The notes: generated by a model not told the origin, from the letters alone. DNA of 64,000 bases from Sedimentitalea todarodis (GCF_032595355.1 NZ_JASMWN010000002.1:310001-374000), one strand, 5' to 3'. Numbered from the stretch's first letter, positions 34,528 through 44,112 are shown. Translations and numbers: made by a program.

Positions 34528-35418
34528 TCAGGCCCGCGCCAGCCCCGCAGCCAGTAGATCCCAGACCCGACGCAGGCGCGGCGTCTGACGCATGGCCTGA
34601 TGCGCCGTCAGCCAGACCGGCAGCGCTGGCAACGTGATGCCCAGATCGATTTTTTCAATCAACGGATCCGCCCGCGCGACACCGACCTGCGAAAAGCCGA
34701 TGCCACACCCCGCCCTCACAAGTTCCCAATAGGTTGCCTGGTTGTCGCAACGCAGGACAAAATCCTCGCGCCGCACCGGCCAGCCCATTTCGGTCATCCT
34801 GCGCAGGATCAGATCATTGCGATCATAGCCAATGAGATCGCAATTCAGCAGGTCTTCGGCATTTTCCGGACGTCCCACACGATCCAGATAGCTGCGCGCG
34901 GCAAACACGCCCAGTTCAAGATCGGCCACATGGCGGGCAACAAGGTCAAGCTGCGTTGGCCGATACATACGAACCGCAATATCGGCCTCTCGAAATAACA
35001 GGTTCTCGGTGGTGTCCGATGGCAGCAGATCCAGTTGGATCGCCGGTTCTGCCCGGCGGATCTCGGCAAGGATCGAAGGCAACAGGTGGTGAGAGGCAAA
35101 AACGCTTGCCGTTATCCTGACCGTGCCTTCAAGCTGTTGCGATTGCCCGGCGGCGGCCAGGGTCATCGCCTGCATCGCAGCCTGCATCTGTCGGGCCATC
35201 GGAACCAGCCCTGCACCCGCATCACTCAGCGCAAAGCCGCGTGCGTGCCGGGTAAAGAGCTCAACGCTCAATTCGTCTTCGAGCGCCTGGATTTGCCGCC
35301 CCAAAGTCGGCTGGCTGCACCCCAGCAGGCGCGCGCCCGCAGACAGCGACCCCGTGTCAGCGACGGCCAGAAAGCTCTGAACCAGTGACCAATCGTTAAG
35401 TTTCGGCGGAGCATCCAT
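34528..35418 (-). CDS. LysR family transcriptional regulator
   Basis: This 296-residue regulator has a winged HTH at about residues 10-65 (GARLLGCSQPTLGRQIQALE) and a co-inducer domain from about 90. It is divergent from the NAD-dependent epimerase-like gene at 35517, with 98 bp between them, so that gene is its likely target. It lies 82 bp upstream of leuB on the same strand, but nothing ties it to leucine control. Confidence 0.9.
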   Translation of the reverse strand: MDAPPKLNDWSLVQSFLAVADTGSLSAGARLLGCSQPTLGRQIQALEDELSVELFTRHARGFALSDAGAGLVPMARQMQAAMQAMTLAAAGQSQQLEGTVRITASVFASHHLLPSILAEIRRAEPAIQLDLLPSDTTENLLFREADIAVRMYRPTQLDLVARHVADLELGVFAARSYLDRVGRPENAEDLLNCDLIGYDRNDLILRRMTEMGWPVRREDFVLRCDNQATYWELVRAGCGIGFSQVGVARADPLIEKIDLGITLPALPVWLTAHQAMRQTPRLRRVWDLLAAGLARA

Positions 35419-35516
35419 TCATCCATGAATAGCTGACCGTCACTTTTTGGCAATACCTATAACCGTGGCGAATGGATATCTGGTTCACTGACACCACATT
35501 CAGTCAGGAGATGACC

Positions 35517-36425
35517 ATGACCCAAACCGCATTGATACTCGGAGCCAGCGGCCGCTTCGGCCGCAACGCCGCCGAGCAGTTTGCCGCCGCCGGATGGGCG
35601 GTCCGCAAATTTGACCGTTCCCGAGATGATCTGATGGCCTCGGCCCGTGGTGCCGATGTGATCGTGAATGGCTGGAACCCGCCCTACACCGACTGGGCGT
35701 CGCAGGTTCCAGATCTTCATGATCAGGTCATCAAGACAGCAAGACAGACCGGTGCCACCGTGATCCTGCCAGGCAACGTCTATGTCTTTGGCGAAAACAC
35801 CCTGGCACCGTGGACCGCGTCGTCAGACCACCGCGCAGACAACCCGTTGGGCCGCATCAGGATTCGAATGGAAAAGGCGTATCGCCAGTCCGGCGTACGC
35901 ACCATCCTCTTGCGCGCAGGAGATTTCATCGACACCCGGAACTCGGGCAACTGGTTTGATCGGGTGATGACAAAATCCCTTACAAAGGGCCGGTTCATCT
36001 ACCCCGGAAATCCGGAGATCCCCCACGCATGGGCCTATCTACCCGACTATTGCCGGGCCATTGTTCAACTCGCAGAGCGGCGCGAAGCAATGCCCGGGTT
36101 CACCGACATTCCATTTCCCGGATACACGATGAGCGGGCGGGATATGTCGGAGATTCTTGACCGGATATCGCCGGGCTCGGTGCGTCTGAAAAAAATGGCA
36201 TGGTTGCCACTGATCCTCGCGCAGCCGTTCTGGCGCTTGGCGGGACACCTGCTTGAGATGCGGTATATCTGGGACACGCCGCACTGGCTGGATCGGGCAG
36301 CGTTTGATCGAGTTCTGCCGGGCTTTCAGAATACGCCCGTACGCAAAGCGCTGGCCTCTGCCGTGTCCCATCCGTCAGTCGAGCAGCAGATCGACCCAAA
36401 CCAGACGGTGGCGGCTGGCAGCTAA
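35517..36425 (+). CDS. NAD-dependent epimerase/dehydratase family protein
   Basis: This 302-residue short-chain-dehydrogenase-like protein has an N-terminal Rossmann motif TALILGASGRFGRNAAEQFA. YVFGENTLAPW stands where the catalytic Tyr region normally is, but no clear YxxxK is seen, so it may be an atypical, NmrA-like member. The second of two ATGs was taken because it has AGGAG six bases upstream. The LysR gene is divergent. It overlaps the 3' end of the convergent nuclease gene by 51 bases. Confidence 0.8.
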   Translation: MTQTALILGASGRFGRNAAEQFAAAGWAVRKFDRSRDDLMASARGADVIVNGWNPPYTDWASQVPDLHDQVIKTARQTGATVILPGNVYVFGENTLAPWTASSDHRADNPLGRIRIRMEKAYRQSGVRTILLRAGDFIDTRNSGNWFDRVMTKSLTKGRFIYPGNPEIPHAWAYLPDYCRAIVQLAERREAMPGFTDIPFPGYTMSGRDMSEILDRISPGSVRLKKMAWLPLILAQPFWRLAGHLLEMRYIWDTPHWLDRAAFDRVLPGFQNTPVRKALASAVSHPSVEQQIDPNQTVAAGS

Positions 36426-37466
36426 GGCATCGTCATGTCCCGGTTCATCCGGCGCGGGCCAGAACACACCCGCGTCGATAACCTCCTGCTGCGCGGATGG
36501 CAGCACATAGTCCACGCGAAAGCGCCCGATACCATCCCAATCGACGGTGTCGTGCGCATTCCGGCTCTTGTGGCCCTGATCGGGCATCGCGGCGGCCCCT
36601 GCGCTGGCGGGCCTCGGGTCCACCAATCGCGGGTCTGCCATCAGCACACGGATCGCCTCGGTTCGTCCATCGCTGTCCTGCGGATCCAGATTGGCGTCCC
36701 CGGCCAGCACGAACCTGTCCGGCGCATCGCCGAATTCGCCGTCCAGGATCGCCCGCCAAAGAAGAATCTCATCGTGGTTACGACGACCATTCCTGTCCTC
36801 TGGCCCGTCAAACACCGGTGGACTTGCGTGAAAGGTCATCAGCGACAGAACCGTATCGTCCGGCAGCTCGATCGGAACAATCCAATGCGCCGTGCTCGAG
36901 AGCCGTTGAATGGCCTGCGCCTCCTTGGACGGAAACGGAGTGCCGTCGTCATTTGTCGGCAACAATGCACCGGGCATGTCGCGCCAGAGAAGGCCACTGA
37001 AATCCCGCACCTGTCCGGTTCGGATCGGAAAGCGCGACAGCACGGCAAGCCCGCTCTGCCCGGTGAAATCCCCGAACCCCTGTGCATCACCGGGACCGCC
37101 CAGCCGCCCGTCACCGTCCAGATCCAGATCGGTCGCCAGCCCGGCGTTGGGGCGCGCGGCGAAATGGTAGGAATATGACACCCCGCTGGCCGCGAGCAGA
37201 TCAACCAGTGCATTCAAGACGGCACCGTCATAGTCCCAGTCGATCCCCTGAAGCGCGAGAATGTCGGGCGAAGTGCGCGCGATCACCCGCACGACCGCTT
37301 CAATTTGATCGGAGTCCTCTCGTGTCAGGTCACGCAAAAGCAGGCCGGGGCCATCGCCCTCCAATTCCGCGTTGAACGTGGCGACGCGTAGAGTTTCACC
37401 AATCGCCAGGGTCGACACAACGCTGAGGGATGCCGCGCAGAGCGCGCGCGTCCGCAACGGCGTCAT
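36375..37466 (-). CDS. Secreted endonuclease/exonuclease/phosphatase (EEP) family protein
   Basis: This 363-residue protein has a signal peptide (about residues 1-23, ending STLAIG). The EEP fold follows, with RVATFNAELE, Glu and Asp metal ligands, ILALQGIDW, LAGDANLDPQDSD and the terminal SRHRLVWVDL with the catalytic His. Substrates in the family include DNA and phosphoesters. An acidic stretch DLDLDGDGRLGG looks like a calcium-binding loop. Its ATG overlaps the stop of the upstream membrane-protein gene. Confidence 0.85.
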   Translation of the reverse strand: MTPLRTRALCAASLSVVSTLAIGETLRVATFNAELEGDGPGLLLRDLTREDSDQIEAVVRVIARTSPDILALQGIDWDYDGAVLNALVDLLAASGVSYSYHFAARPNAGLATDLDLDGDGRLGGPGDAQGFGDFTGQSGLAVLSRFPIRTGQVRDFSGLLWRDMPGALLPTNDDGTPFPSKEAQAIQRLSSTAHWIVPIELPDDTVLSLMTFHASPPVFDGPEDRNGRRNHDEILLWRAILDGEFGDAPDRFVLAGDANLDPQDSDGRTEAIRVLMADPRLVDPRPASAGAAAMPDQGHKSRNAHDTVDWDGIGRFRVDYVLPSAQQEVIDAGVFWPAPDEPGHDDALAASRHRLVWVDLLLD

Positions 37467-38332
37467 AACAGACGCACAGGTTCGGATTCTTGCGAGGCGC
37501 GGCGGCGCTTTTCCTCTATCAGTTCGGCAATGCGTATCATCGCGATCCCCCGCATAATCATGCTTGCCGGCAGGAAGGCCCACGCGCTGATCGTCCAGAT
37601 CATCGTTTGCGGATGCTCCACTGTGATCGGATCGATCAGGTCGGACGCCATCCTGACCAGCGTGGGAATAAGAAACGGCAGCAAGATTCCGAGCACTGCG
37701 TTGATCCGGCCGTCGCGCTGAAGGCGATGCACCACATCGCCACCTGTCGTCGGGTCAAAACGCGGCAGGTTCACCCAAACGTTGAATGCCCCCTGTCTTG
37801 TTGGCCACCCATAGAGGCGCACCGCACCGAGAAACACCACCACGCTGGCCAGTGCGATCGCATAGGCAACGCCTGCGGCATCACGCACCCTTTCCATGGT
37901 CACGACCGAAATGTCATCGGGCAACATCCCGATGACCAGACGGATCGGTGAATAGGGAAAGTCGCTGTAGTGGCCGACGACCTGCCCGATCCCGTTGAAA
38001 ATCGCGGTGATGGCGGTGGGTTCATAGGCGTTCTTGGTCGCCAATGTCAGCATGAGAACCATCAGCAGCAGAGCGATAAAGCGCAGGCGATTCAGCGGTG
38101 GCGCATCGCGGAACTCAACGATGCTGGGAAAGTTGGTATAGTACTCGGCGAATGTCAGGCCCGCGCCGACGATGGCAAGCAAGGCAACGATTTCCGTCGC
38201 ATCCGTCAAGTACCCCGGCAGCAACAACGATGGTGTCGCGATCATCAGGGCCACCAGAATGCCGCGCGTGAGTGCACCGGCGATCCGTCTAAACACTAGC
38301 TCTTTCCCTTCAAACTGGACCGGCAGCGACAT
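37463..38332 (-). CDS. Uncharacterised multi-spanning membrane protein
   Basis: This 289-residue inner-membrane protein has about six hydrophobic segments, including GILVALMIATPSLLLPGYL, IVALLAIVGAGLTF, FIALLLMVLMLTLAT and a late pair near residues 210-260. I recognise no catalytic motif. It is coupled by ATGA overlap to the secreted EEP protein, so the two may act together. The start MSLPVQFEGK is preferred; an ATG 11 codons upstream adds a basic segment. Confidence 0.75.
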   Translation of the reverse strand: MSLPVQFEGKELVFRRIAGALTRGILVALMIATPSLLLPGYLTDATEIVALLAIVGAGLTFAEYYTNFPSIVEFRDAPPLNRLRFIALLLMVLMLTLATKNAYEPTAITAIFNGIGQVVGHYSDFPYSPIRLVIGMLPDDISVVTMERVRDAAGVAYAIALASVVVFLGAVRLYGWPTRQGAFNVWVNLPRFDPTTGGDVVHRLQRDGRINAVLGILLPFLIPTLVRMASDLIDPITVEHPQTMIWTISAWAFLPASMIMRGIAMIRIAELIEEKRRRASQESEPVRLL

Positions 38333-38702
38333 TCGCCCGTGCCGCAATACCAACTTGAACCGCAAAGCAAGCGGGTGGCGCGGCGCCCTGCTACGACATT
38401 ACTGCGCAAGAGCGGACAAGCGCTCAAGTCTCGGTGGCATTGAACCTTGCAATCCGGCGATAACAGCGGCGAACTGGTGCCAGTTTGCATCAATTTTGGC
38501 TCGCCTTCACTACAATTAATGCGTGTATCTCAATATGGCTCGGCGGCCTTGCCTACCCGCAGCATTGGTCCCGGACGAGGACCGTGCCTGGTACAGGCAG
38601 AAAAGCCGCAGAGGGCGCGCCCCGGCGTCCGCGCGCCAACTGAACGCAATCGGGCCACGTGGATACGCGGCCCAATCAGCATCAGCAGTCGACAAGACCG
38701 GA
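38333..38702. other. Intergenic spacer between leuD and the membrane-protein gene
   Basis: I see no supported gene in these 370 bases. GGGCC and GGCCC around 38655-38676 can pair and may be part of the leuD 3' end. The right-hand AT-containing part (38490-38530) could hold the promoter of the minus-strand membrane-protein operon. Confidence 0.4.
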
Positions 38703-39308
38703 TCAGACCCAGGGGCGTTCCAGCGCGGTCTGGGACTCGAAGGTATCAATCGAGGCGACCTTTTCCATCGTCAGACCGATGTCGTCCAAGCCTTCAATAA
38801 GGCAGTGTTTCTTGAACGAATCCACCTCGAACGCGAAACTTTCGCCATCCGATGTGGTCACAGTCTGAGCCTCAAGATCGATGGTCATGCGCGCATTCGC
38901 ACCCTTCTCCGCATCCTTCATCAGGACATCGACAGCGTCTTGCGGCAGAGCAATCGGCAGAATGCCGTTCTTGAAGCAATTGTTGAAAAAGATGTCGGCA
39001 AAGCTGGGTGCGATCACACAGCGGATGCCAAAGTCCTTGATCGCCCATGGCGCGTGTTCCCGCGAACTGCCACAGCCGAAATTATCGCCCGCCACAAGAA
39101 CTTCGGCGTCGCGATACTGCGGCTTGTTCAGCACAAAGTCGGGCCGTTCATTGCCGTCGTCGTCATAGCGCATTTCGTCAAACAGATTGACGCCCAAACC
39201 CGATCTCTTGATCGTTTTCAGGAATTGCTTGGGGATGATCATATCGGTGTCGATATTGATCATCGGCATTGGTGCCGCGATCCCCGTGATTGTCGTAAAC
39301 TTGTCCAT
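38703..39308 (-). CDS. leuD: 3-isopropylmalate dehydratase small subunit
   Basis: This 201-residue subunit forms the mobile swivel domain of isopropylmalate isomerase with LeuC. NIDTDMIIPKQFLKTI near the start and FGCGSSREHAPWAI in the middle are diagnostic. The usual length is about 200. It lies 42 bp after the hdeD-like gene. Confidence 0.97.
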   Translation of the reverse strand: MDKFTTITGIAAPMPMINIDTDMIIPKQFLKTIKRSGLGVNLFDEMRYDDDGNERPDFVLNKPQYRDAEVLVAGDNFGCGSSREHAPWAIKDFGIRCVIAPSFADIFFNNCFKNGILPIALPQDAVDVLMKDAEKGANARMTIDLEAQTVTTSDGESFAFEVDSFKKHCLIEGLDDIGLTMEKVASIDTFESQTALERPWV

Positions 39309-39350
39309 ATTCGTCTCCGTAGGGCGAAATGCATATCACCCCGGTTGGTT

Positions 39351-39905
39351 CTATTTGTCGAATTTCGCCTGATGCTTGTCCTTCATGATGCCCTTCGCCG
39401 TCCGCAAAAAGAACGCGAGCGCAATCAGGCCCATGCCGTTGAACAGCAATTCAATGCCCAGAAGGATGCCCAGAAGGCTGGGTGCGATTTCAAAGAAATG
39501 CGCGAGGATATAGCCCGCAAGCAGGACGGACAGCCCGCCCGAAATGAGCATCGGCCAGAAGAACGGTGTCTCACGCATCTGAAACGCCGAGATCAGGCGG
39601 GTGATACCGCTGGCGGCGAACAGGATGGTCACCAGCGTCGCGAGCGATAGCACACCCTCGAGCGGATCGAACATCAGCGACAGGCCCAGCAACAGCATCA
39701 GCAGCCCAAGACCAATGCCAAGAGCCTTGGACATGCCGCCTTCTTCGCCAAAACCCGCGAAGAGTTGAAATCCGCCAGAGATTGCAAACAGCACACCGGC
39801 CAATGTTGTCACCGCAATCGACGCAGCAACCGGGTTGGCAAGCACGAACAGGCCAAACAAGACCGACAGCACGCCAACAATCAGCCATTTTGTCCAGGTT
39901 TTCAT
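39351..39905 (-). CDS. HdeD-like (DUF308) membrane protein
   Basis: This 184-residue protein has six hydrophobic helices in three pairs, the layout of HdeD/DUF308, including WLIVGVLSVLFGLFVLANPV and LFDPLEGVLSLATLVTILF. HdeD is linked to acid resistance in E. coli, but most homologues are uncharacterised. It sits between leuC and leuD, with 34 and 42 bp spacers, on the same strand, so it is almost surely co-transcribed with them. Confidence 0.88.
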   Translation of the reverse strand: MKTWTKWLIVGVLSVLFGLFVLANPVAASIAVTTLAGVLFAISGGFQLFAGFGEEGGMSKALGIGLGLLMLLLGLSLMFDPLEGVLSLATLVTILFAASGITRLISAFQMRETPFFWPMLISGGLSVLLAGYILAHFFEIAPSLLGILLGIELLFNGMGLIALAFFLRTAKGIMKDKHQAKFDK

Positions 39906-39939
39906 ATCAGTGTTCCTTCAGAGGTTGTTTGCGCAGACG

Positions 39940-41343
39940 TTACATCAACTCTCGTATGTCTGTCAGGTGTCCGGTAATCGCCGCAGCCGCAGCCATCGCC
40001 GGGCTCAGCAAATGGGTACGTCCGCCGCGCCCCTGCCGGCCTTCAAAGTTGCGGTTGCTGGTCGCGGCACAGCGTTCGCCGGGCGCCAGCTGGTCGGGGT
40101 TCATGGCAAGGCACATGGAACAGCCTGCAAGGCGCCATTCGAACCCGGCCTCGATGAAGACATCGGCAAGGCCCTCTTCTTCTGCCTGCGCCCGGACAAG
40201 ACCGGATCCCGGCACGACCATCGCGCGCATCCCGTCCTTGACCTTCTTGCCACGCAGAATCTCCGCGGCGGCGCGAAGGTCTTCGATCCGGCCATTGGTG
40301 CAGGATCCGATGAACACCGTATCGATTGCGATCTCGCTCAGCGGGGTGCCAGGCGTCAGGCCCATGTAATCGAGCGAACGTTGTGCCGCCTCGACCTTGC
40401 CGCCCTTGAAATCGGCCGGATCGGGAACCGTCGCGGTGATCGGCAAGACGTCTTCGGGGCTGGTGCCCCATGTGACGACCGGTGCGATATCTTCGCCCTT
40501 GATGGTGACAACCTTGTCCCAATGTGCGTCATCATCCGAGTACAGCGTTTTCCACCATGCCATCGCCGCTTCCCATTGTGCGCCCTTGGGTGCGTGGGGG
40601 CGGCCCTTGCAATACTCGAACGTCTTTTCGTCCGGGGCAATCAGGCCCGCACGGGCCCCGCCTTCGATCGCCATGTTGCAGACAGTCATGCGGCCTTCCA
40701 TTGAAAGATCGCGGATCGCTTCGCCGCAATACTCGATGACATAGCCGGTCCCGCCCGCTGTGCCGGTCTCGCCGATGACAGTCAGGGTAATGTCCTTTGC
40801 GGTCACGCCGGGACGCAGCTTGCCGGTGATTTCCACCTTCATGTTCTTGGATTTCTTCTGGATCAGCGTCTGCGTCGCAAGGACGTGTTCCACCTCGGAT
40901 GTGCCGATACCATGCGCCAGCGCGCCAAACGCGCCGTGGGTCGCCGTATGGCTGTCACCGCAAACCACGGTCATCCCCGGCAGCGTCCAACCCTGTTCCG
41001 GCCCGACGATATGCACGATCCCCTGCCGCACGTCGCTGACAGGATAGTAGTGAATGCCAAAATCCTTGGAGTTCTTGTCCAGCGCCTCGACCTGAATACG
41101 GCTTTCTTCGTTGTCGATGCCATTGACGCGGTCCAGCGTTGTCGGGACATTGTGATCCGGCACCGCGATGGTCTTGTCCGGAGCGCGCACGATGCGATTG
41201 GTCATCCGCAGCCCTTCGAAGGCCTGCGGGCTTGTCACCTCGTGCACGAGGTGGCGGTCGATATAGAGAAGGGTTGTGCCGTCGTCGGTCTCGTGGGCGA
41301 CATGGGCATCCCAGATCTTGTCATAGAGCGTTTTGGGGGACAT
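39940..41343 (-). CDS. leuC: 3-isopropylmalate dehydratase large subunit
   Basis: This 467-residue subunit carries the 4Fe-4S cluster of isopropylmalate isomerase. Cluster ligands are in IGSCTNGRIEDL and CSMCLAMNPD; CGDSHTATHGAFGALAHGIG is the aconitase-family signature. The start MSPKTLYDKIW is the family N-terminus. An earlier in-frame ATG adds 29 unrelated residues. The 298-bp spacer to mscS holds the promoter; I see no leader peptide rich in leucine codons. Confidence 0.97.
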   Translation of the reverse strand: MSPKTLYDKIWDAHVAHETDDGTTLLYIDRHLVHEVTSPQAFEGLRMTNRIVRAPDKTIAVPDHNVPTTLDRVNGIDNEESRIQVEALDKNSKDFGIHYYPVSDVRQGIVHIVGPEQGWTLPGMTVVCGDSHTATHGAFGALAHGIGTSEVEHVLATQTLIQKKSKNMKVEITGKLRPGVTAKDITLTVIGETGTAGGTGYVIEYCGEAIRDLSMEGRMTVCNMAIEGGARAGLIAPDEKTFEYCKGRPHAPKGAQWEAAMAWWKTLYSDDDAHWDKVVTIKGEDIAPVVTWGTSPEDVLPITATVPDPADFKGGKVEAAQRSLDYMGLTPGTPLSEIAIDTVFIGSCTNGRIEDLRAAAEILRGKKVKDGMRAMVVPGSGLVRAQAEEEGLADVFIEAGFEWRLAGCSMCLAMNPDQLAPGERCAATSNRNFEGRQGRGGRTHLLSPAMAAAAAITGHLTDIRELM

Positions 41344-41641
41344 GGGTCCTCTCCCGTTGTTTGGAAACTGAACAGCGTGAATAGATGCGCGCGCGTTATA
41401 GCCGCGCCAGCACCGAACGCGTTGCGCCAAAGAACCGTTCGCGCAGGCGAAGCCGGTCCTGAAGGTCGAGTCTTGGCGTTACAAAAGAAATCATGCCGAC
41501 CAGATACAGGGGCCGCCGGATTCATTCAAGGTTGATCATCGGCACCCGCCTGCGGGGCCTTGGCCCGGGCCGGGAAGAGAATACGCGATCCGCTTGCGCC
41601 CCGGCATTCGCCGTGCCAGCGTATCGCAAACGGGGAGCGCC

Positions 41642-43003
41642 ATGGATCCGGTCACAGAAACCACGAGCACGCTGATACAGACCCTCATTCTATATTATCA
41701 GCAGGCGCGCGACTTGATCGCCTGGATGTTTGTGCCTGGATGGCGGCAAAATCAGGTTTTGATCATTCTGGTCCTGATTGCGCTCGCCTGGCTACTCAGG
41801 AAATCCACCGAACCGCGCCTGCAGGATTGGGCGCGATCGCGCGAAGGATGGCCCAAATGGCGCCTGCGCCTGATTGTGCAGATACGCCGCCGGCTGTTCC
41901 TGATCTGGTTCTCGATCATCGCCGGGCTGGTGTATCTGGTGATGCAGAACGTGACCTGGCCCTCGCGCAGCTACCTGATCGGGCTGTCCGCCACCCTGTC
42001 GACGGTCTGGTTTTCCATTGGGCTTGCCGCGCAGCTGGTGCGCAACCGCACGCTGCGCCGGACCGTGCGGTGGTTCCTGTGGATCTACGCCACGCTCTAT
42101 TTCCTGAACGCGCTCGACGAGATCGCGGCGTTCCTGGATCGGCTCGCCATCGAATTCGGCGAGACCCGAATCTCGGCACTGTCGGTCATCTCAGCACTGG
42201 TCATCCTGGGAGTTCTGTTTGCCGGTGCGCGGCTCTTGTCGCGCATGTTCACAGCGAATGTCCGCAAGAACCAGGACATTTCCCCGTCGATGCAGGAGCT
42301 GACCACCAAAGGCGTGCAACTTCTGCTCTATGGTCTGGCCTTCTACATCGGCGCGCAGGCGATCGGGCTGGATCTCACGGGCCTGGCGTTTCTCTACGGG
42401 ATCATCGGTGTCGGGCTGGGCTTTGGCCTGCAGACGGTGGTGTCGAATCTTGTTTCCGGCGTGATCATCCTGCTCGACAAGTCGATCAAGCCGGGCGACG
42501 TCATTTCGTTGGGCGACACCTTCGGCTGGATCGAATCCCTGAGCGCGCGTTATGTGTCGGTCAAGACGCGGGAGGGGCTGGAATACCTGATCCCGAACGA
42601 AGATCTGATCGCTAACCAGGTCGTCAACTGGACCCACTCCAATCAGCTGGTCCGGCTCGATATCTATTTCGGCACCGCCTACGACGATGACCCGCACACG
42701 GTCCGGGCGTTGGCCATTGAGGCGTCATCCGGGGTGAAACGCGTTCTGGTGCATCCGAATGCACCGGTGTGTCATATTGTCGGTTTCGGCGACAGCAGCG
42801 TGGACTACATCCTGCGTTTCTGGATCGGGGATCCGACAGCCGGGCTGACCAACGTGCGGGGAAATGTCTATCTGGCACTCTGGGATATCTTCAAGGAAAA
42901 CGACATATCGATCCCCTTCCCCCAGCGGGAAGTGCGGCTGCTGCACGAACCGGAGGCCGAGGTAAGCGAGCGGACCGATACCGGCAATGGCGCACCGGGG
43001 TGA
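41642..43003 (+). CDS. Mechanosensitive ion channel, MscS family
   Basis: This 453-residue channel protein has about five transmembrane helices. The pore-lining TM3 and beta domain contain FLYGIIGVGLGFGLQTVVSN and DKSIKPGDVI, followed by GWIESLSARYVSV, the MscS core. The extra N-terminal helices make it a mid-size MscS-like (YbdG/MscM-like) channel. It releases solutes on hypo-osmotic shock. Confidence 0.92.
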   Translation: MDPVTETTSTLIQTLILYYQQARDLIAWMFVPGWRQNQVLIILVLIALAWLLRKSTEPRLQDWARSREGWPKWRLRLIVQIRRRLFLIWFSIIAGLVYLVMQNVTWPSRSYLIGLSATLSTVWFSIGLAAQLVRNRTLRRTVRWFLWIYATLYFLNALDEIAAFLDRLAIEFGETRISALSVISALVILGVLFAGARLLSRMFTANVRKNQDISPSMQELTTKGVQLLLYGLAFYIGAQAIGLDLTGLAFLYGIIGVGLGFGLQTVVSNLVSGVIILLDKSIKPGDVISLGDTFGWIESLSARYVSVKTREGLEYLIPNEDLIANQVVNWTHSNQLVRLDIYFGTAYDDDPHTVRALAIEASSGVKRVLVHPNAPVCHIVGFGDSSVDYILRFWIGDPTAGLTNVRGNVYLALWDIFKENDISIPFPQREVRLLHEPEAEVSERTDTGNGAPG

Positions 43004-43109
43004 CACTCTTTGATCATCGGGTCGCTGCCAATTGAAAAATAACCTACGGGTTGTTACCTTGAGATCAGCCCCAGCGTCGGGGGTCTGTCGGCGCGCCAAA
43101 AGGAGGACA

Positions 43110-43169
43110 ATGTCCTGTCAATCCATACTGAGGCGGGCCTTTCCGCTGATGATCGGGCCGGTCTCATGA
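43110..43169 (+). CDS. Possible 19-codon upstream ORF coupled to rsfS
   Basis: A perfect AGGAGG at 43101-43106 stands three bases before ATG at 43110. The ORF encodes 19 residues (MSCQSILRRAFPLMIGPVS) and its TGA overlaps the rsfS ATG as ATGA. The rsfS start itself has only a poor ribosome-binding site. The arrangement suggests translational coupling, but the peptide has no recognised family. Confidence 0.3.
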   Translation: MSCQSILRRAFPLMIGPVS

Positions 43170-43528
43170 CCGCCCAGACCCAGCCGACAAGCGAAACGCT
43201 GTTGGCGCGAATCCTCACTTCACTTGACGACGACAAGGCAGAGGACGTTGTGCAGATCGATCTGCGCGGCAAGACCGAGATCGGCGACTTCATGGTCGTC
43301 GCCTCGGGACGTTCGACGCGTCAAGTGTCGGCCATGGCCGAAAAACTGACTGACCGGCTCAAGCAGGAGTTCGGACGGACCAGCAAGGTCGAAGGCAAGG
43401 ATGCCGGGGATTGGGTTCTGATCGACACCGGTGACGTCATCGTACATATCTTCCGTCCCGAGGTACGGGACTTCTATCAGCTGGAAAAAATGTGGCTGCC
43501 CTCCGGCGGCACGGTGACCGCCAACTGA
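43166..43528 (+). CDS. rsfS: Ribosome silencing factor
   Basis: This 120-residue protein binds uL14 on the 50S subunit and blocks subunit joining under starvation. The signature is DDDKAEDVVQIDLRGKTEIG, then DFMVVASGRSTRQV, DWVLIDTGDVIVHIF and REFYxLExLW-like RDFYQLEKMW. rlmH follows 35 bp later, the standard rsfS-rlmH pair. Confidence 0.96.
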   Translation: MTAQTQPTSETLLARILTSLDDDKAEDVVQIDLRGKTEIGDFMVVASGRSTRQVSAMAEKLTDRLKQEFGRTSKVEGKDAGDWVLIDTGDVIVHIFRPEVRDFYQLEKMWLPSGGTVTAN

Positions 43529-43563
43529 ACGCGAATTGCCGGTGATCCGGCCGGAAAGATGCT

Positions 43564-44034
43564 GTGCGCATAACGATTTGTGCGGTCGGTCGCCTAAAGG
43601 CCGGACCGGAGAAGACACTGATTGACGATTACCTGACCCGGTTCGACCGGACCGGTCGTGCGCTGGCCCTCGGGCCTGCGCAGGTCATCGAGATTGACGA
43701 GCGAAAAGGCGGCGGGATGAGCGGTGAAGCGGAATTGCTGCGCCGCGCCGTGCCCGAAGGCGCCTTGATCTGCACGCTGGACGAACGCGGGCGAACGCTG
43801 TCGTCGCCCGGCTTTGCCAAACGGCTGGCGGGATGGCGCGACGATGGCCGCCGGGATCTGGCGCTGCTGATCGGCGGCGCCGATGGGCTCGACCCGTCTT
43901 TTCGCGCCGAGGCGGATTTCAGCCTGTCTTTCGGCACGATGGTCTGGCCGCACATGCTGGTTCGGGTGATGCTCACCGAACAGCTTTATCGCGCGACAAA
44001 CATCCTCGCCGGCGGGCCATATCACAGGGCGTGA
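43564..44034 (+). CDS. rlmH: 23S rRNA (pseudouridine1915-N3)-methyltransferase
   Basis: This 156-residue SPOUT methyltransferase modifies pseudouridine 1915 in helix 69. LCTLDERG-type CTLDERGRTLSS, LLIGGADGLD (the knot) and the C-terminal RVMLTEQLYRATNILAGGPY are all present. It starts with GTG. It probably shares a transcript with rsfS. Confidence 0.96.
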   Translation: MRITICAVGRLKAGPEKTLIDDYLTRFDRTGRALALGPAQVIEIDERKGGGMSGEAELLRRAVPEGALICTLDERGRTLSSPGFAKRLAGWRDDGRRDLALLIGGADGLDPSFRAEADFSLSFGTMVWPHMLVRVMLTEQLYRATNILAGGPYHRA

Positions 44035-44070
44035 TCCAAATGCCGCGCTGACGCGCGATTTCATGCCTCG

Positions 44071-44089
44071 GCATTGCCGTTGGCAATGC
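44071..44089. terminator. Perfect hairpin between convergent genes
   Basis: GCATTGCC (44071-44078), loop GTT and GGCAATGC (44082-44089) form a perfect 8-bp stem 36 bp after the rlmH stop and before the convergent gene end at 44113. There is no T-run, so terminator function is likely from position only. Confidence 0.45.
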
Positions 44090-44112
44090 ACCGCGCCGCG
44101 AATCGGAACAAG

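Noticed and set aside
41344..41641. Leucine attenuator leader before leuC
   Set aside because: No short frame rich in leucine codons followed by paired hairpins could be found.
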